From contig QCSX01000002.1 in NCBI GenBank assembly GCA_003209065.1, positions 18,891 through 82,890 of the forward strand: a DNA stretch of 64,000 nucleotides, read 5' to 3'. This stretch comes from Prochlorococcus sp. AG-670-N10 (GTDB lineage: Bacteria > Cyanobacteriota > Cyanobacteriia > PCC-6307 > Cyanobiaceae). Below are positions 43,993-54,717 of the stretch, piece after piece (the stretch's first letter is position 1; the number at the start of each line of letters is the position of its first letter). The translations under genes and the position numbers were made by a program. Under the pieces are notes generated by a model that was not told where the DNA came from, did no database searches, and was given only the letters and a program-made list of their open reading frames with translations.

Positions 43993-44740
43993 AAAAATCT
44001 CATTTATTGGAGTTGGTCCAGGAGACCCTGATTTATTAACAATTAAAGCGTTAAAAAAAATAGAATCTGCAGACGTTATATTTTGGGCTGATTCTTTAAT
44101 TCCAAAAAAAATTATAAGTTTTTCACTTGCAGATTCTGAAAAAATAAAAACAAGTACTCTTACCCTAGAAAGAATCACATCATTAATGATAGAAAGGTTC
44201 AAGGAAGGTAAAACTGTAATTAGATTGCACGATGGAGATCCATGCCTTTATGGTGCAGTTAAAGAACAAATAGAAATATTAAAACAAAACAATATTCAGA
44301 CTGAAGTCATCCCAGGAGTAAGTGCTTTTCAGGTAGCTGCAGCCTATCATCAAGCCGAGCTTACAATTCCAGATATAACTCAAACTATAATACTGACTAG
44401 AGCTGGAGGGAGAACAGGCATGCCTGAAAAAGAATCACTTAAAGATCTTGCCAAGCATAAATCCTCTTTATGTCTTTATTTGAGTGCTAGACACATCAAA
44501 AACTCACAAAAAACTTTACTTGATTTTTACCCTCCAGAAACTAAAGTAATTGTCGGTTATAGAGTATCTTGGGATGATGGTTGGACATCTTTAATTGAAT
44601 TGAAGGATATGGAAAAATTCACTCTTGAAAAAGAAATTATTAGAACTACCATCTATATTGTTAGTCCCGCAATTGATACTATTTCAAATAGGTCTAATCT
44701 TTATAATCCATCTTACAAGCATCTCTTTAGAGGCAAATAA
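43985..44740 (+). CDS. cobM: Precorrin-4 C11-methyltransferase
   Basis: [54 protein letters not shown]. Confidence 0.94.
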   Translation: MNRKISFIGVGPGDPDLLTIKALKKIESADVIFWADSLIPKKIISFSLADSEKIKTSTLTLERITSLMIERFKEGKTVIRLHDGDPCLYGAVKEQIEILKQNNIQTEVIPGVSAFQVAAAYHQAELTIPDITQTIILTRAGGRTGMPEKESLKDLAKHKSSLCLYLSARHIKNSQKTLLDFYPPETKVIVGYRVSWDDGWTSLIELKDMEKFTLEKEIIRTTIYIVSPAIDTISNRSNLYNPSYKHLFRGK

Positions 44741-44797
44741 TAGAATAAAGTTGATAGATAGAGATATATCACTATAATTGGGAAAAAATTAATTACT

Positions 44798-45289
44798 TTG
44801 GACGATATACATCCTAATAATTCAGACAACAATCTCAAAAGTAATTCCTCTTTAAAAAGAGTTGGAAATTTTATTAAAGAAGCAAGAGAGAGCAGAAATC
44901 AATCAATTGAAGAATTAGCCTCTGATTTGAAAATTGGATCTCACCAACTTCAAGCTATTGAGGAGGGTAATGAAGATTATTTACCGGAAAAAGTTTTTAT
45001 AAAAGCAATGGTTCGTAGAATTTCTGAAAAGCTAAAAGCTGATACAGAATTTATTATGAACGAATTCAAAACTGAACGTAAAGAAGTAAACATTGAAGAA
45101 ATTGTTCAAGAAGTCTCAATAAAAACGAAAAAAAACAAAAATGTTAAGAAACAGAATTCTATGAAGTTTATTATATTTATTTTAATTTCAGGCCTATTAG
45201 GCCTCTTAGCTTCATCTTTGATTTTTAATATTTTTTCAGAATCATTCCAAAATCAAGTTCCAAGAGAAGAAATTATAAATAAAAATTAA
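44798..45289 (+). CDS. RodZ-like helix-turn-helix protein with TM anchor
   Basis: GNFIKEARESRNQSIEELASDLKIGSHQLQAIEEGNEDYLPEKVFIKAMVRR then hydrophobic segment. Confidence 0.8.
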   Translation: MDDIHPNNSDNNLKSNSSLKRVGNFIKEARESRNQSIEELASDLKIGSHQLQAIEEGNEDYLPEKVFIKAMVRRISEKLKADTEFIMNEFKTERKEVNIEEIVQEVSIKTKKNKNVKKQNSMKFIIFILISGLLGLLASSLIFNIFSESFQNQVPREEIINKN

Positions 45290-46884
45290 ACAACTTTCAA
45301 CTCTAAGTTTTTTAATTCTTTAACCACGTTTCTACAATGCTCTAGGCTCCATTTTTCGAGAAGAAGGTCTTGATTCGATCTTAAAGGTATCAGTTCAATT
45401 GAAAGAATATTGTTTAGTAATTTAATTTTTATGGACGACAATATATTTTGAGGTCTTTGATCCAGCGAGGCCGCTATTCTTAAAATTAAGGACATTTCAA
45501 GTACTAATGTTTTATCTTCTTTTGAGATTAAACTTTGCCAAGATTCATGTCTTTTTTTAGGTAAAGTCTTTCTATGGTATCTAACAATTGAAGCAATAAT
45601 ATTTGTTTCAGATTGAGAATACCCCAATAATTCACAGTTTTTAATTAAATACCAAGAATGTTTATGAAAAGAACTTATATTTACATATTTACCACAATTA
45701 TAAAGGCTACAGGCTGCCCAAAGAAGATCTTTTGCTTTTGAATCAGTATCGCTATGAAAAATATTTTTAGTTTGATCGTAGATTTGAAATGCGATATTAG
45801 TAACTTTCTCAGATCTTTCTTCATTAACACCAAACTTTCTAGCCTGATGAATTATGGTAGTTTTCCTAATATTACTTTGAATATTAAATTCGTTTTTTAT
45901 TAATCCTTTTCGAAGCATCCAATCAACTACTAATCCTTCCCTTAGAGCCCTCTCACTTATTGTTAACTGGTCAAAATTCAACATCTCCATTGAGGTATTT
46001 AAAATTAATGCACCTGGAATTATTATTTCTGATCTTCTTTCACTTAGTGAGGGAATTTTCTTTATTTCAGAAGTTGGCATTTTAATTAATTTCCCCAAGA
46101 CAATCTCTAAATTTTCTTTTTTAAATTTATAACCATGCATCTTTTGTTTTGGCTGCCCAAGATCAGATAAAATTAAATTTCCTAATGAGATTGCAGTTCC
46201 ACTTGTGGCAATCATTGAGACCGCCTTTCCTCTTTTTAATCTCCTTTTAATTTTTTCAATCGATGGTTCTAAGGAGCCTTGAATAAAAGTTTTCAAAAAC
46301 TTAGATCTTTCTTTGTTGATAGGTTCGATATCAAGAAAAAAATCATTTTTGAGCCTAACAGCTCCAACTCTCGAACTTGTAAGAGCTATCGCGTCTTTTT
46401 TATCTGCAAGTATTAATTCTGTAGAACCTCCACCAATATCAATAATTACGTAAGATTCATCTTCCAAAACCATACCAGACAACACCCCAAGATAAATTAA
46501 TCTAGCCTCTTCAGATCCGCTTATAAGTTCTATTTGAATATCTATTTCACTTTGAACCCTATTTAAAAAGTCTCGACCATTTGGAGCCTCCCTAACAGCA
46601 CTCGTTGCTGCAGTTACTATTTGATTAACACCATTACTTTTGCAGTACTCTTTAAAACGCTTTAAAGTCTTTAAAACTCTTTGAATTGATTCCTCAGTAA
46701 GATTTCCTTCTTCATCTCTCTCCCCTAGACGCGTTGTAGATTTATCAGTAAATTTTATTGAAAAGGATTTTAAATCTGAATTAATCTCTGCGATTAATAG
46801 GTGAGTGGAATTTGTTCCAATATCAATTGAGGCTACTGAAATATCTTTTTCTTGGAGATTGCTTAATTTTTTTTTCTGTATCAT
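45286..46884 (-). CDS. ppx: Exopolyphosphatase / guanosine pentaphosphatase family
   Basis: SIDIGTNSTHLLIAEI, VIIDIGGGSTELIL, ATSGTAISLG. Confidence 0.92.
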   Translation of the reverse strand: MIQKKKLSNLQEKDISVASIDIGTNSTHLLIAEINSDLKSFSIKFTDKSTTRLGERDEEGNLTEESIQRVLKTLKRFKEYCKSNGVNQIVTAATSAVREAPNGRDFLNRVQSEIDIQIELISGSEEARLIYLGVLSGMVLEDESYVIIDIGGGSTELILADKKDAIALTSSRVGAVRLKNDFFLDIEPINKERSKFLKTFIQGSLEPSIEKIKRRLKRGKAVSMIATSGTAISLGNLILSDLGQPKQKMHGYKFKKENLEIVLGKLIKMPTSEIKKIPSLSERRSEIIIPGALILNTSMEMLNFDQLTISERALREGLVVDWMLRKGLIKNEFNIQSNIRKTTIIHQARKFGVNEERSEKVTNIAFQIYDQTKNIFHSDTDSKAKDLLWAACSLYNCGKYVNISSFHKHSWYLIKNCELLGYSQSETNIIASIVRYHRKTLPKKRHESWQSLISKEDKTLVLEMSLILRIAASLDQRPQNILSSIKIKLLNNILSIELIPLRSNQDLLLEKWSLEHCRNVVKELKNLELKVV

Positions 46885-47005
46885 TTTTATACTCTAAAAA
46901 ATAGAGATTCTAAATACCGTAATTAATATACTTAAGATTGATTATTATATTTTAGAATTGCCTAATTTCTAGTTAGATTATTTAAAGTTATGAAATATAG
47001 ATCCT

Positions 47006-47893
47006 TTGATAAATAAACACTTAAATTCTAAATTAAATATTCTTTTTGAATTATTAAGGTGGAATAAGCCTACTGGGAGACTTATTCTACTTATTCCTGC
47101 TGGATGGAGTTTATATCTAACTCCCGGATCAAATCCAAGCATTTACATGCTGTTAAGAATCATAATAGGTGGATTGTTAGTAAGTGGTTTAGGTTGTGTT
47201 GCTAATGATATTTGGGATAAAAGAATAGATCAAAAAGTCTTAAGGACTAAAAACAGACCTCTTGCTGCAAATAAGATCAGTACTAAATCAGCTTACTTAA
47301 TACTTATATTTTTGATTATATGTAGCTTTCTTTTAACATTATCCCTCCCAGAAAATGGAAGACAACTTTCTATTTCACTTGCTTTTTTTGCTTTACCTTT
47401 AATTTTAATTTACCCTTCTGCAAAGAGATGGTTTAAATATCCTCAATTTATCTTATCAATATGCTGGGGATTCTCAGTTGTAATACCTTGGGCTGCGAAT
47501 GTAGGGAATATAAATAGTATTGTTTTATTATTTTGCTGGCTTGCTACGATTTTTTGGACTTTTGGTTTTGATACTGTATATGCTTTGGCAGATAAAAAAT
47601 ATGATATTGAAATTGGAGTAAACAGTTCCGCAGTTAACCTAGCTTCCAAAACAAAAAAAACTATCCAAATTTGTTACTTTTTAACTTCCAGTTTTCTCGC
47701 AATATGTGCTTTAATCAATCAACTAACTTTTATTTTTTGGCCAATTTGGTTAATAACAGCATTTTTAATGCAAAAAGATATTTTGAAAATATTTCCTGAA
47801 ACTAAACAATCCCTTAAAAAAATTGGTGAACATTTTAAAAACCAATCTATATATGGAGGCTTAATATTATTAGGATTCATAATCGCTTCATAA
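47006..47893 (+). CDS. UbiA-type prenyltransferase (4-hydroxybenzoate-type)
   Basis: RWNKPTGRLILLIPAGWSLYL, ANDIWDKRIDQKVLRTKNRPLAANKIS, DTVYALADKKYDIEIG. Confidence 0.9.
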   Translation: MINKHLNSKLNILFELLRWNKPTGRLILLIPAGWSLYLTPGSNPSIYMLLRIIIGGLLVSGLGCVANDIWDKRIDQKVLRTKNRPLAANKISTKSAYLILIFLIICSFLLTLSLPENGRQLSISLAFFALPLILIYPSAKRWFKYPQFILSICWGFSVVIPWAANVGNINSIVLLFCWLATIFWTFGFDTVYALADKKYDIEIGVNSSAVNLASKTKKTIQICYFLTSSFLAICALINQLTFIFWPIWLITAFLMQKDILKIFPETKQSLKKIGEHFKNQSIYGGLILLGFIIAS

Positions 47894-47905
47894 CTTATAA
47901 AAATA

Positions 47906-48778
47906 ATGCTAGTTAAATTAAAAAAAGGAGATGAGGTTAATATTTTAGCTCCAAGCTCTTTTATAGATAATCAAGAGGAAGTTATAAAAGGTATAAATAT
48001 TTTAAAAACGTGGGGGTTGAAGATTGTTCACACTAATATCCTCTCAAGAAAATTTGGTTATTTTGCTGGTGATGATCAAACAAGATTTGAAGAACTTGAA
48101 AAAGCCCAAAATAGGAAAGTTATCATTTTCGCTAAAGGAGGGTGGGGAGCAGCAAGACTTTTAGAGAAAGATATAAAATGGGGCAATGGCTTGATGATGG
48201 GATTCTCTGATACTTGTTCACTATTGTTATCAAAATATTCAAAAGGTTCTTTTGGCTCGATTCATGGACCTATGATATCTACACTTTTTAAAGAACCTGA
48301 ATGGAGCTTAAGAAGACTAAGAAATTTACTTTTTGAAGGATATGTTGATGATATTAAGGGTTTAACTTTAAAAAAAGGCATCGCAAAAGGAGAAATTGTT
48401 GCTTCTAATCTAACTATTGCATCTTACCTAATTGGTACTGATCATTTCCCTGAATTAAAAGGGAAAATAATAATATTTGAGGATATAAATGAAGAAATTT
48501 ATAAAATTGATCGAATGTTGACATATTTAAGAATGACAAACAAATTGAGTGGGATTGTAGGTATTGGATTCGGAAGTTTTTCGGATGAACTGTGTACTCC
48601 TGAATGGAAAAGCTTACTCAAAAAACTAATATCAGAGAGGCTTCAAGAATTAGATATTCCTATTCTTTTTGACCTCCCTATTGGGCATTTGCCTGGTAAT
48701 GCGTGCATCCCTTTAGGTTGTGAAGCCATATTAAATGGAAATAATGGAAACCTTAGTATTCATATTCCTTCTCACTAA
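47906..48778 (+). CDS. LD-carboxypeptidase-like (peptidase S66)
   Basis: FAKGGWGAARLLEKD, GFSDTCSLL, GSIHGPMIST, IFEDINEEIYKIDRML. Confidence 0.88.
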   Translation: MLVKLKKGDEVNILAPSSFIDNQEEVIKGINILKTWGLKIVHTNILSRKFGYFAGDDQTRFEELEKAQNRKVIIFAKGGWGAARLLEKDIKWGNGLMMGFSDTCSLLLSKYSKGSFGSIHGPMISTLFKEPEWSLRRLRNLLFEGYVDDIKGLTLKKGIAKGEIVASNLTIASYLIGTDHFPELKGKIIIFEDINEEIYKIDRMLTYLRMTNKLSGIVGIGFGSFSDELCTPEWKSLLKKLISERLQELDIPILFDLPIGHLPGNACIPLGCEAILNGNNGNLSIHIPSH

Positions 48779-49446
48779 AAATCTTTTAAAAATACCTTTG
48801 CTATTTTCAGGTCTAGTGGTGATGTGATTTTTATATTTGCAGAATTTCCTTCAATAATTTTTACTTGCCAATTTAACATCTCAAAGAGAGAGGCATCATC
48901 TGTAACCGTCCAATTTTTCTCAATTGCCATCTCATGAGCTTTTCTTAATCTCTTCACTAAAAATCCTTGAGGAGTTTGAGCCGCCCATAAATTTTGTCTA
49001 TTTGGTGTTTCCTTGATATAACCCTTTTTATCAACAATTTTTATTGTATCGATAACTTTTGTAGCTAAAATAACTGCATCATTTTGTTCTAATTCCAAAG
49101 CACATTTATTAATTAATTTGGGTTCAATTAAGCATCTAGCACCATCATGAATTAGCACTTTCTCAGCATTAGATGGAAGAGAATTTAAACCATTAAAAAC
49201 CGACTCTTGCCTCGTTTCTCCACCATTGATCCATTTAACTTCATTAGAAAAATTTTTTATTGATTTTAATAATTCTTGTTTATCATTTGGTTGCCCAATT
49301 ATTCCTACCCAGCTTACTAAACTTGCAGATAATACAGATTTTATAGTCCAAAAAATAAGAGACTCTCCTTCTAATTCAATAAGTAATTTATTTTTCCCAG
49401 CCTTCATTCTGTTACCACTGCCTGCCGCGGGTATTAGTACATGCAC
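48775..49446 (-). CDS. ispD: 2-C-methyl-D-erythritol 4-phosphate cytidylyltransferase
   Basis: LIPAAGSGNRMKAGKNKLLIEL, VLIHDGARCLI, LWAAQTPQGFLV, TDDASLFE. Confidence 0.95.
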   Translation of the reverse strand: MHVLIPAAGSGNRMKAGKNKLLIELEGESLIFWTIKSVLSASLVSWVGIIGQPNDKQELLKSIKNFSNEVKWINGGETRQESVFNGLNSLPSNAEKVLIHDGARCLIEPKLINKCALELEQNDAVILATKVIDTIKIVDKKGYIKETPNRQNLWAAQTPQGFLVKRLRKAHEMAIEKNWTVTDDASLFEMLNWQVKIIEGNSANIKITSPLDLKIAKVFLKDF

Positions 49447-49539
49447 AATAATTTGAATTTATATTTTCTAGATAATTATAAATAAAAGCAATATGTTTGC
49501 ACAAATAGTACTACGATTTTAAATTATTAAAATTTCACA

Positions 49540-50289
49540 ATGTCAAATACCGAATCTTTAACAGGGAAAGTTGCTTTAATTACAGGTGCTAGCAGGGGCA
49601 TTGGTAAGGAAATTGCCTTAGAACTAAGTAATCTGGGTGCAGAAGTCATTATAAATTATTCTTCTTCTGATGAAAAAGCGGAAGAAGTTGTAAATTTAAT
49701 TAAAGAGTCTGGAGGTAAAGTTCATAAATTAAAATTTGATGTCTCAAAAGAGGAATCTGTAAGTAAAGCTTTTGAAGAAATCATAAAAATAAATGGTGCT
49801 ATAGACATCCTTGTAAATAACGCTGGCATAACTCGAGATGGGCTCTTGATGCGAATGAAATCAGCACAATGGGATGATGTTCTAAATACAAATCTAAAAG
49901 GGGTTTTTCTTTGTACTAAATATGCTTCAAAATTTATGATTAAGAAAAGAAGAGGTAAGATAATAAACATCTCATCTATTGTTGGAATAATAGGAAACCC
50001 TGGACAAGCAAATTATTCTGCTGCCAAAGCAGGTGTTATTGGTTTTACCAAAACCTGTGCAAAAGAATTTGCCTCAAGAGGAATAAATGTTAATGCTATA
50101 GCCCCAGGTTTTATAGAAACAGAAATGACCGAGAAGCTAAATAATGAAGAGATTATAAAAGCTATTCCATTAGGCAAACTTGGTAGTTGTGCACAAATAG
50201 CAAATTTAGTTTCATTCTTAGTATCAAGTAATGCTGGGAATTATATAACAGGACAAACTATAAGTATTGATGGGGGAATGAGCATTTAA
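49540..50289 (+). CDS. fabG: 3-oxoacyl-ACP reductase
   Basis: ALITGASRGIGKEIALEL, NNAGITRDGLLMRM, YSAAKAGVIGFTK, SIDGGMSI. Confidence 0.95.
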   Translation: MSNTESLTGKVALITGASRGIGKEIALELSNLGAEVIINYSSSDEKAEEVVNLIKESGGKVHKLKFDVSKEESVSKAFEEIIKINGAIDILVNNAGITRDGLLMRMKSAQWDDVLNTNLKGVFLCTKYASKFMIKKRRGKIINISSIVGIIGNPGQANYSAAKAGVIGFTKTCAKEFASRGINVNAIAPGFIETEMTEKLNNEEIIKAIPLGKLGSCAQIANLVSFLVSSNAGNYITGQTISIDGGMSI

Positions 50290-50469
50290 TTATGAACTTT
50301 CGTATGGTTGAACTAACTCATCCCTTAATCTTCTAATCTTTTGTAAAAGTTTCAATCTTCGACTTCTAGCAGTTAAAGTTAAGAAAAATCTTAGAGGAAA
50401 GTATATAAGAGTCATCGTAACTGCAAGTGTTGCAGTTAAAGTAAAAATAAGATTACCAGTTTTATCCAT
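50290..50469 (-). CDS. Small membrane protein, 59 aa, hypothetical
   Basis: Manual translation MDKTGNLIFTLTATLAVTMTLIYFPLRFFLTLTARSRRLKLLQKIRRLRDELVQPYESS; one TM then basic tail; just below ORF track cutoff; stop abuts fabG stop. Confidence 0.7.
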   Translation of the reverse strand: MDKTGNLIFTLTATLAVTMTLIYFPLRFFLTLTARSRRLKLLQKIRRLRDELVQPYESS

Positions 50470-50603
50470 ATCTTAAAGATACTCATAATTTATTTAATTT
50501 GGATAGCTATTCAAGAGAAATTCGGCTTTCCCCACTTAATTAAGTATCCCTAAAATATAATTCCATGGGAGATTAGAATAGGAAAATAAAGAATTCAATA
50601 AAC

Positions 50604-52346
50604 ATGCCAAAACAATTGAGCTTTTCGAGTGACTCTAGAGAAGCGCTTGAAAAAGGAGTAAATACTGTAGCCAATGCTGTTAAGGTTACTATTGGTCCAA
50701 AGGCAAAGAATGTTGTAATAGAGAGAAAATTTGGTTCACCAGACATAGTAAGAGATGGTTCTACAGTTGCGAAAGAAATTAACCTTGAGAATCCTATCTC
50801 CAATTTAGGTGCAAAATTAATAGAACAAGTAGCATCAAAAACTAAAGAGAGTGCTGGTGATGGAACAACAACAGCAACAATCTTGACACAAATAATGGTA
50901 CAAGAAGGTTTAAAAAATATAGCTGCAGGAGCTAGTCCTATTGAGCTAAAAAAAGGGATGGAAAAAGGATTAAATTTTGTATTAGCTCAATTACAATTAA
51001 AGAGTATCAAAATAAATGGCTCCGATATTAAAAAAGTTGCGGCAGTAAGTGCTGGAGGAGATGAAGAAATAGGTTCAATAATTTCAAAAGCGATGGATAT
51101 TGTATCTTCTGATGGAGTGATAACTGTAGAAGAATCACAATCCTTAGAAACAGAGCTAGACATTACTGAAGGAATGTCTTTTGATAGAGGTTATAGTTCA
51201 CCTTATTTTGTAACAGATCAAGAAAGACAAATTTGTGAACTTGAAAATCCCAAGATCTTAATCACGGATCAAAAGATATCAACACTAACCAATTTAGTAC
51301 CTATTCTCGAAGAAGTTCAAAAATCTGCTTCTCCATTTTTAATTCTGGCTGAGGATATTGAAGGGGAGGCTCTAACAACTCTTGTATTAAATAAAAATAG
51401 TGGGGTATTAAATGTTTCAGCTGTTCGAGCTCCATCATTTGGAGAAAGGAGAAAGGCTGCTTTAGAAGATATCGCAATTCTTACAGGAGCTAAATTAATT
51501 AGCGAAGACAAATCAATGAAATTAGAAGAAGTTACTATAAATGATCTTGGGAAAGCAAAAAAAATAACAATCTCAAAGGATAAAACAACAATAGTAGCTT
51601 TCGACGATACCAAAGACCTTGTCCAAGCAAGAGTTGAGAAATTAAAAAGGGAAGTAGAAATAACTGAATCAGAATACGATAAAGATAAGATTAACGAGAG
51701 GATAGCAAAACTTGCTGGAGGAGTAGCTCTTATTAAAGTTGGGGCTGCGACGGAAACAGAGATGAAGTATAAAAAATTAAGAATAGAAGATTCACTCAAT
51801 GCTACAAAAGCTGCTATAGAGGAAGGAGTAGTTTCAGGGGGCGGACAAACATTAATTGAAATATCAGATGAACTGTCTAATTCACCTAAAGAAATATCAG
51901 ATGATTTGAATACAGGTATTGATATTATTACAAATGCACTTTTAGAACCTACTAAACAAATTGCAAAAAATGCTGGTTTTAATGGAGATGTGGTTATCGC
52001 TGATATAAAAAGACTTAATAAGGGTTTTAATGCTAATAATGGAGAATATGAGAACTTAAACGAGTCAGGGATATTAGATCCTACTAAAGTTATTCGATTA
52101 GCTCTTCAAGATTCAGTATCAATCGCAGCAATGATAATTACAACGGAAGTTGCTGTTGCTGATATCCCAGAGCCAGAGGCTGCAACTGCAGGGCCAGGTG
52201 CAGATCCAATGGGCGGAATGGGTGGTATGGGTATGCCAGGAATGGGTGGTATGGGCATGCCAGGAATGGGTGGTATGGGCATGCCAGGAATGGGTGGTAT
52301 GGGCATGCCAGGAATGGGTGGCATGGGTATGCCTGGAATGATGTAA
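50604..52346 (+). CDS. groEL: 60 kDa chaperonin GroEL (copy without adjacent groES)
   Basis: [48 protein letters not shown] tail. Confidence 0.96.
   Translation: MPKQLSFSSDSREALEKGVNTVANAVKVTIGPKAKNVVIERKFGSPDIVRDGSTVAKEINLENPISNLGAKLIEQVASKTKESAGDGTTTATILTQIMVQEGLKNIAAGASPIELKKGMEKGLNFVLAQLQLKSIKINGSDIKKVAAVSAGGDEEIGSIISKAMDIVSSDGVITVEESQSLETELDITEGMSFDRGYSSPYFVTDQERQICELENPKILITDQKISTLTNLVPILEEVQKSASPFLILAEDIEGEALTTLVLNKNSGVLNVSAVRAPSFGERRKAALEDIAILTGAKLISEDKSMKLEEVTINDLGKAKKITISKDKTTIVAFDDTKDLVQARVEKLKREVEITESEYDKDKINERIAKLAGGVALIKVGAATETEMKYKKLRIEDSLNATKAAIEEGVVSGGGQTLIEISDELSNSPKEISDDLNTGIDIITNALLEPTKQIAKNAGFNGDVVIADIKRLNKGFNANNGEYENLNESGILDPTKVIRLALQDSVSIAAMIITTEVAVADIPEPEAATAGPGADPMGGMGGMGMPGMGGMGMPGMGGMGMPGMGGMGMPGMGGMGMPGMM
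52233..52343 (+). repeat. 24-bp tandem repeat encoding MPGMGGMG at the GroEL C-terminus
   Basis: atgccaggaatgggtggtatgggc-type units starting 52233, 52257, 52281, 52305 and partial 52329. Confidence 0.96.
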
Positions 52347-52349
52347 AAC

Positions 52350-52754
52350 CTAGCTAGCTTTTTTCTCGTTATTAATCCATTTTCTTAAGTTATTTATATT
52401 AGGTAAAGGCAATTCTTCTTTTTCTTTATATTCACTTTTATTTTTATATGACCTATAAATATCTTTATCAATAATTTCATTATTATTTGATCTTTTAGTT
52501 TCTTTAGATTTTAAGTCTATTTTTTCTTTGTATTGAACATTTTCTAATAATTTCAAATTATTTTGATTACGATTTCCCTCTGCCTGATCCTCTTCTATTA
52601 ATTTAAATTGATCTTGATTTTTAATAGATAGTTCATTTAAAGATTCAGGTCCGAACCTATGTGCCCATCTGTTAATTATATTTTCTATCATCAAATGATT
52701 TTTATCTAAAGATGCTTTTTGATAAGTATCTTTTAGATGATTTTTTAAAAACAT
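52350..52754 (-). CDS. Hypothetical N/K/E-rich protein
   Basis: 134 aa low-complexity charged ORF located 3 nt from the groEL stop. Confidence 0.55.
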   Translation of the reverse strand: MFLKNHLKDTYQKASLDKNHLMIENIINRWAHRFGPESLNELSIKNQDQFKLIEEDQAEGNRNQNNLKLLENVQYKEKIDLKSKETKRSNNNEIIDKDIYRSYKNKSEYKEKEELPLPNINNLRKWINNEKKAS

Positions 52755-52761
52755 AAATTTA

Positions 52762-53586
52762 TTAATTTAATTTTCTATTTAACAGTGGTCTTATAATTAT
52801 TAAGGAAAAAACTGTTAAAGAAAATAAAATCGAGATACAACCCTTACAAGTTAAATCACCATATGGTGCTTGTAAAGCCACCACATCTAAATTCATAGTT
52901 TGAGTATAAGCAATCCTGATAGGTTCAATCGCAAATGTTAATGGATTTAAGGAGGCTAGCCACCCTAACCAATTTGGCATAAAAGAAATAGGTGCTAATG
53001 CAGTACTTGCAAAAAGAAGAGGCAAATTTATTACAAATATAAGAGCAATTAATTCAATATGACCTGGTAAAACAAAAGCCAAACAGAGGCTTATAGATGT
53101 CACAAAGAGTACTAGTAGTATTAATGTTGTAAAAACAATTCCTAACCCATAGAAGTCAGGCCATCCATAACCCAAAAAAAATGAAACAATCATTATTACA
53201 ATACTTTGAACAAAACTCAGAATAGTTATGTAAAAGAATGAGGATAAAACAATAGACAATCTACTCGCAAGAGGTGCGACAAGTAACCTATTTAAAAAGC
53301 CAAACTCTCTATCAAACATTAAAGGCAAGCCTGAATTCAACGCTCCACTAAAAGCAGTAAAAACAATTAGTCCTGCTCCCAAGAAATTTCCATAAGAATC
53401 AACTCCTGGTAGAAAACCTTCAGGAGCTTTTGAGAAAAGAGCCCCAAATAAAAAGAGCCAAATTATAGGTTGCAATATACCCGCTAAAAGAGTTGAAGGT
53501 CTTCTTTTTAATTGGATAAATAATCTTTTGGTTAAAGCAACAGTTTCCTGATATAAAAAAAATAAATTATATTGTTTTAATTCCAT
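52762..53586 (-). CDS. ABC-2 type multidrug transporter permease
   Basis: Six TM-like segments, RRPSTLLAGILQPIIWLFLFGALF, LNPLTFAIEPIR. Confidence 0.9.
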   Translation of the reverse strand: MELKQYNLFFLYQETVALTKRLFIQLKRRPSTLLAGILQPIIWLFLFGALFSKAPEGFLPGVDSYGNFLGAGLIVFTAFSGALNSGLPLMFDREFGFLNRLLVAPLASRLSIVLSSFFYITILSFVQSIVIMIVSFFLGYGWPDFYGLGIVFTTLILLVLFVTSISLCLAFVLPGHIELIALIFVINLPLLFASTALAPISFMPNWLGWLASLNPLTFAIEPIRIAYTQTMNLDVVALQAPYGDLTCKGCISILFSLTVFSLIIIRPLLNRKLN

Positions 53587-53640
53587 TATTTAAGAACTTT
53601 TAATCATTATTATAATTAGTTATCAAAAAATTTATTATTT

Positions 53641-54660
53641 TTATCTCATTGATTGCTTCGATTCTTTTTTTAGATCTCTTTTACCTGTCATGGAAATTTC
53701 AGCATCTAATAATGTTTTACCAGTCGCCTGAAGGTATACATCATCCAAGCTAGGTTGACTTTGAGCAAGAGAAAAAATTTCAAACTTTGAAAAAGCTAAT
53801 TCTACTTTTAGTTTTGTAAGCAAATCCTTTTCCTTATCAACTACAAAATTTATTGAATAACCTTGCGCCTTATTTATGATAATCTGACTAATTCCATCAA
53901 TTGAAGATAAAATTTCACTTATTTTTTTTGACTCTTCAAGAGTACTAAATTCTCTTACTTTTAAAGTTATCCTATCTCCTCCTAATTTATTTTTAAGTTG
54001 AGAAGGTGTTCCTTGAGCTATAACTTTCCCATCATCAATTATTACCAAACAATCGGCTAATTTATCTATTTCATCAAGATAATGACTACTTAGAATAATA
54101 GTCATGCCGTCATTCTTCAAATCTTTCAAAAGTTGCCAAATTATATTTCTACTTTCAATATCCAAACCTACTGTTGGTTCATCTAATATTAAAACTCTGG
54201 GCAAATGTAAAAGGCCTGCTGCTAAATCTATCCTTCTTTTCATTCCTCCTGAATATGTTCCGCATTTTCTATCAATCCAATCATTCATCTCTAATTGATT
54301 TATTAATAATTTTATTCTTTCGTATTTTTCCTTTTTTTTTATATGATATAAATCCGACTGAAAATCTAATAACTCTCGCCCTGTAAGGATTTTATCGAGA
54401 GCAATATCTTGAGCCACATAACCTATTAATTCTCTGATTTTTCTTGGATTTTTAATTAAATTGATATTATTTACAAAAACTTCTCCATTATCTGGTTCAA
54501 CTAAAGTAGCTAGTATTTTTATGAGAGTAGACTTACCTGCACCATTTGGACCTAAGATTCCAAATAATGTGCCGGCATTAATTTCCATTGATAAATCTTT
54601 TAATGCCTGAATATCAGAATATGATTTTGAAAGGTCCTTAATTTGTATATAATTCATCAA
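53641..54660 (-). CDS. ABC transporter ATP-binding protein (DrrA/CcmA-like)
   Basis: GILGPNGAGKSTLIKILA, TYSGGMKRRIDLAAGLLHLPRVLILDEPTVGLD. Confidence 0.94.
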   Translation of the reverse strand: MMNYIQIKDLSKSYSDIQALKDLSMEINAGTLFGILGPNGAGKSTLIKILATLVEPDNGEVFVNNINLIKNPRKIRELIGYVAQDIALDKILTGRELLDFQSDLYHIKKKEKYERIKLLINQLEMNDWIDRKCGTYSGGMKRRIDLAAGLLHLPRVLILDEPTVGLDIESRNIIWQLLKDLKNDGMTIILSSHYLDEIDKLADCLVIIDDGKVIAQGTPSQLKNKLGGDRITLKVREFSTLEESKKISEILSSIDGISQIIINKAQGYSINFVVDKEKDLLTKLKVELAFSKFEIFSLAQSQPSLDDVYLQATGKTLLDAEISMTGKRDLKKESKQSMR

Positions 54661-54717
54661 ACTAAAATTTATCCTTTAATAGTTTACATCAATCTAATAA
54701 TTAAAGTATGCCCTTAA

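Noticed and set aside
50470-50603. CIRCE heat-shock element upstream of groEL
   Set aside because: Looked for TTAGCACTC-N9-GAGTGCTAA and saw no match in the intergenic region.
51317-51799. 160-aa antisense ORF within groEL
   Set aside because: Fully inside the conserved chaperonin gene; Ser/Leu/Phe-rich composition typical of antisense reading of an AT-rich gene.
52106-52341. ORFs 52106..52324 (-) and 52150..52341 (+) with repetitive proline/tryptophan peptides
   Set aside because: Shadow frames of the GroEL Gly-Met tandem repeat; groEL is clearly the real frame.
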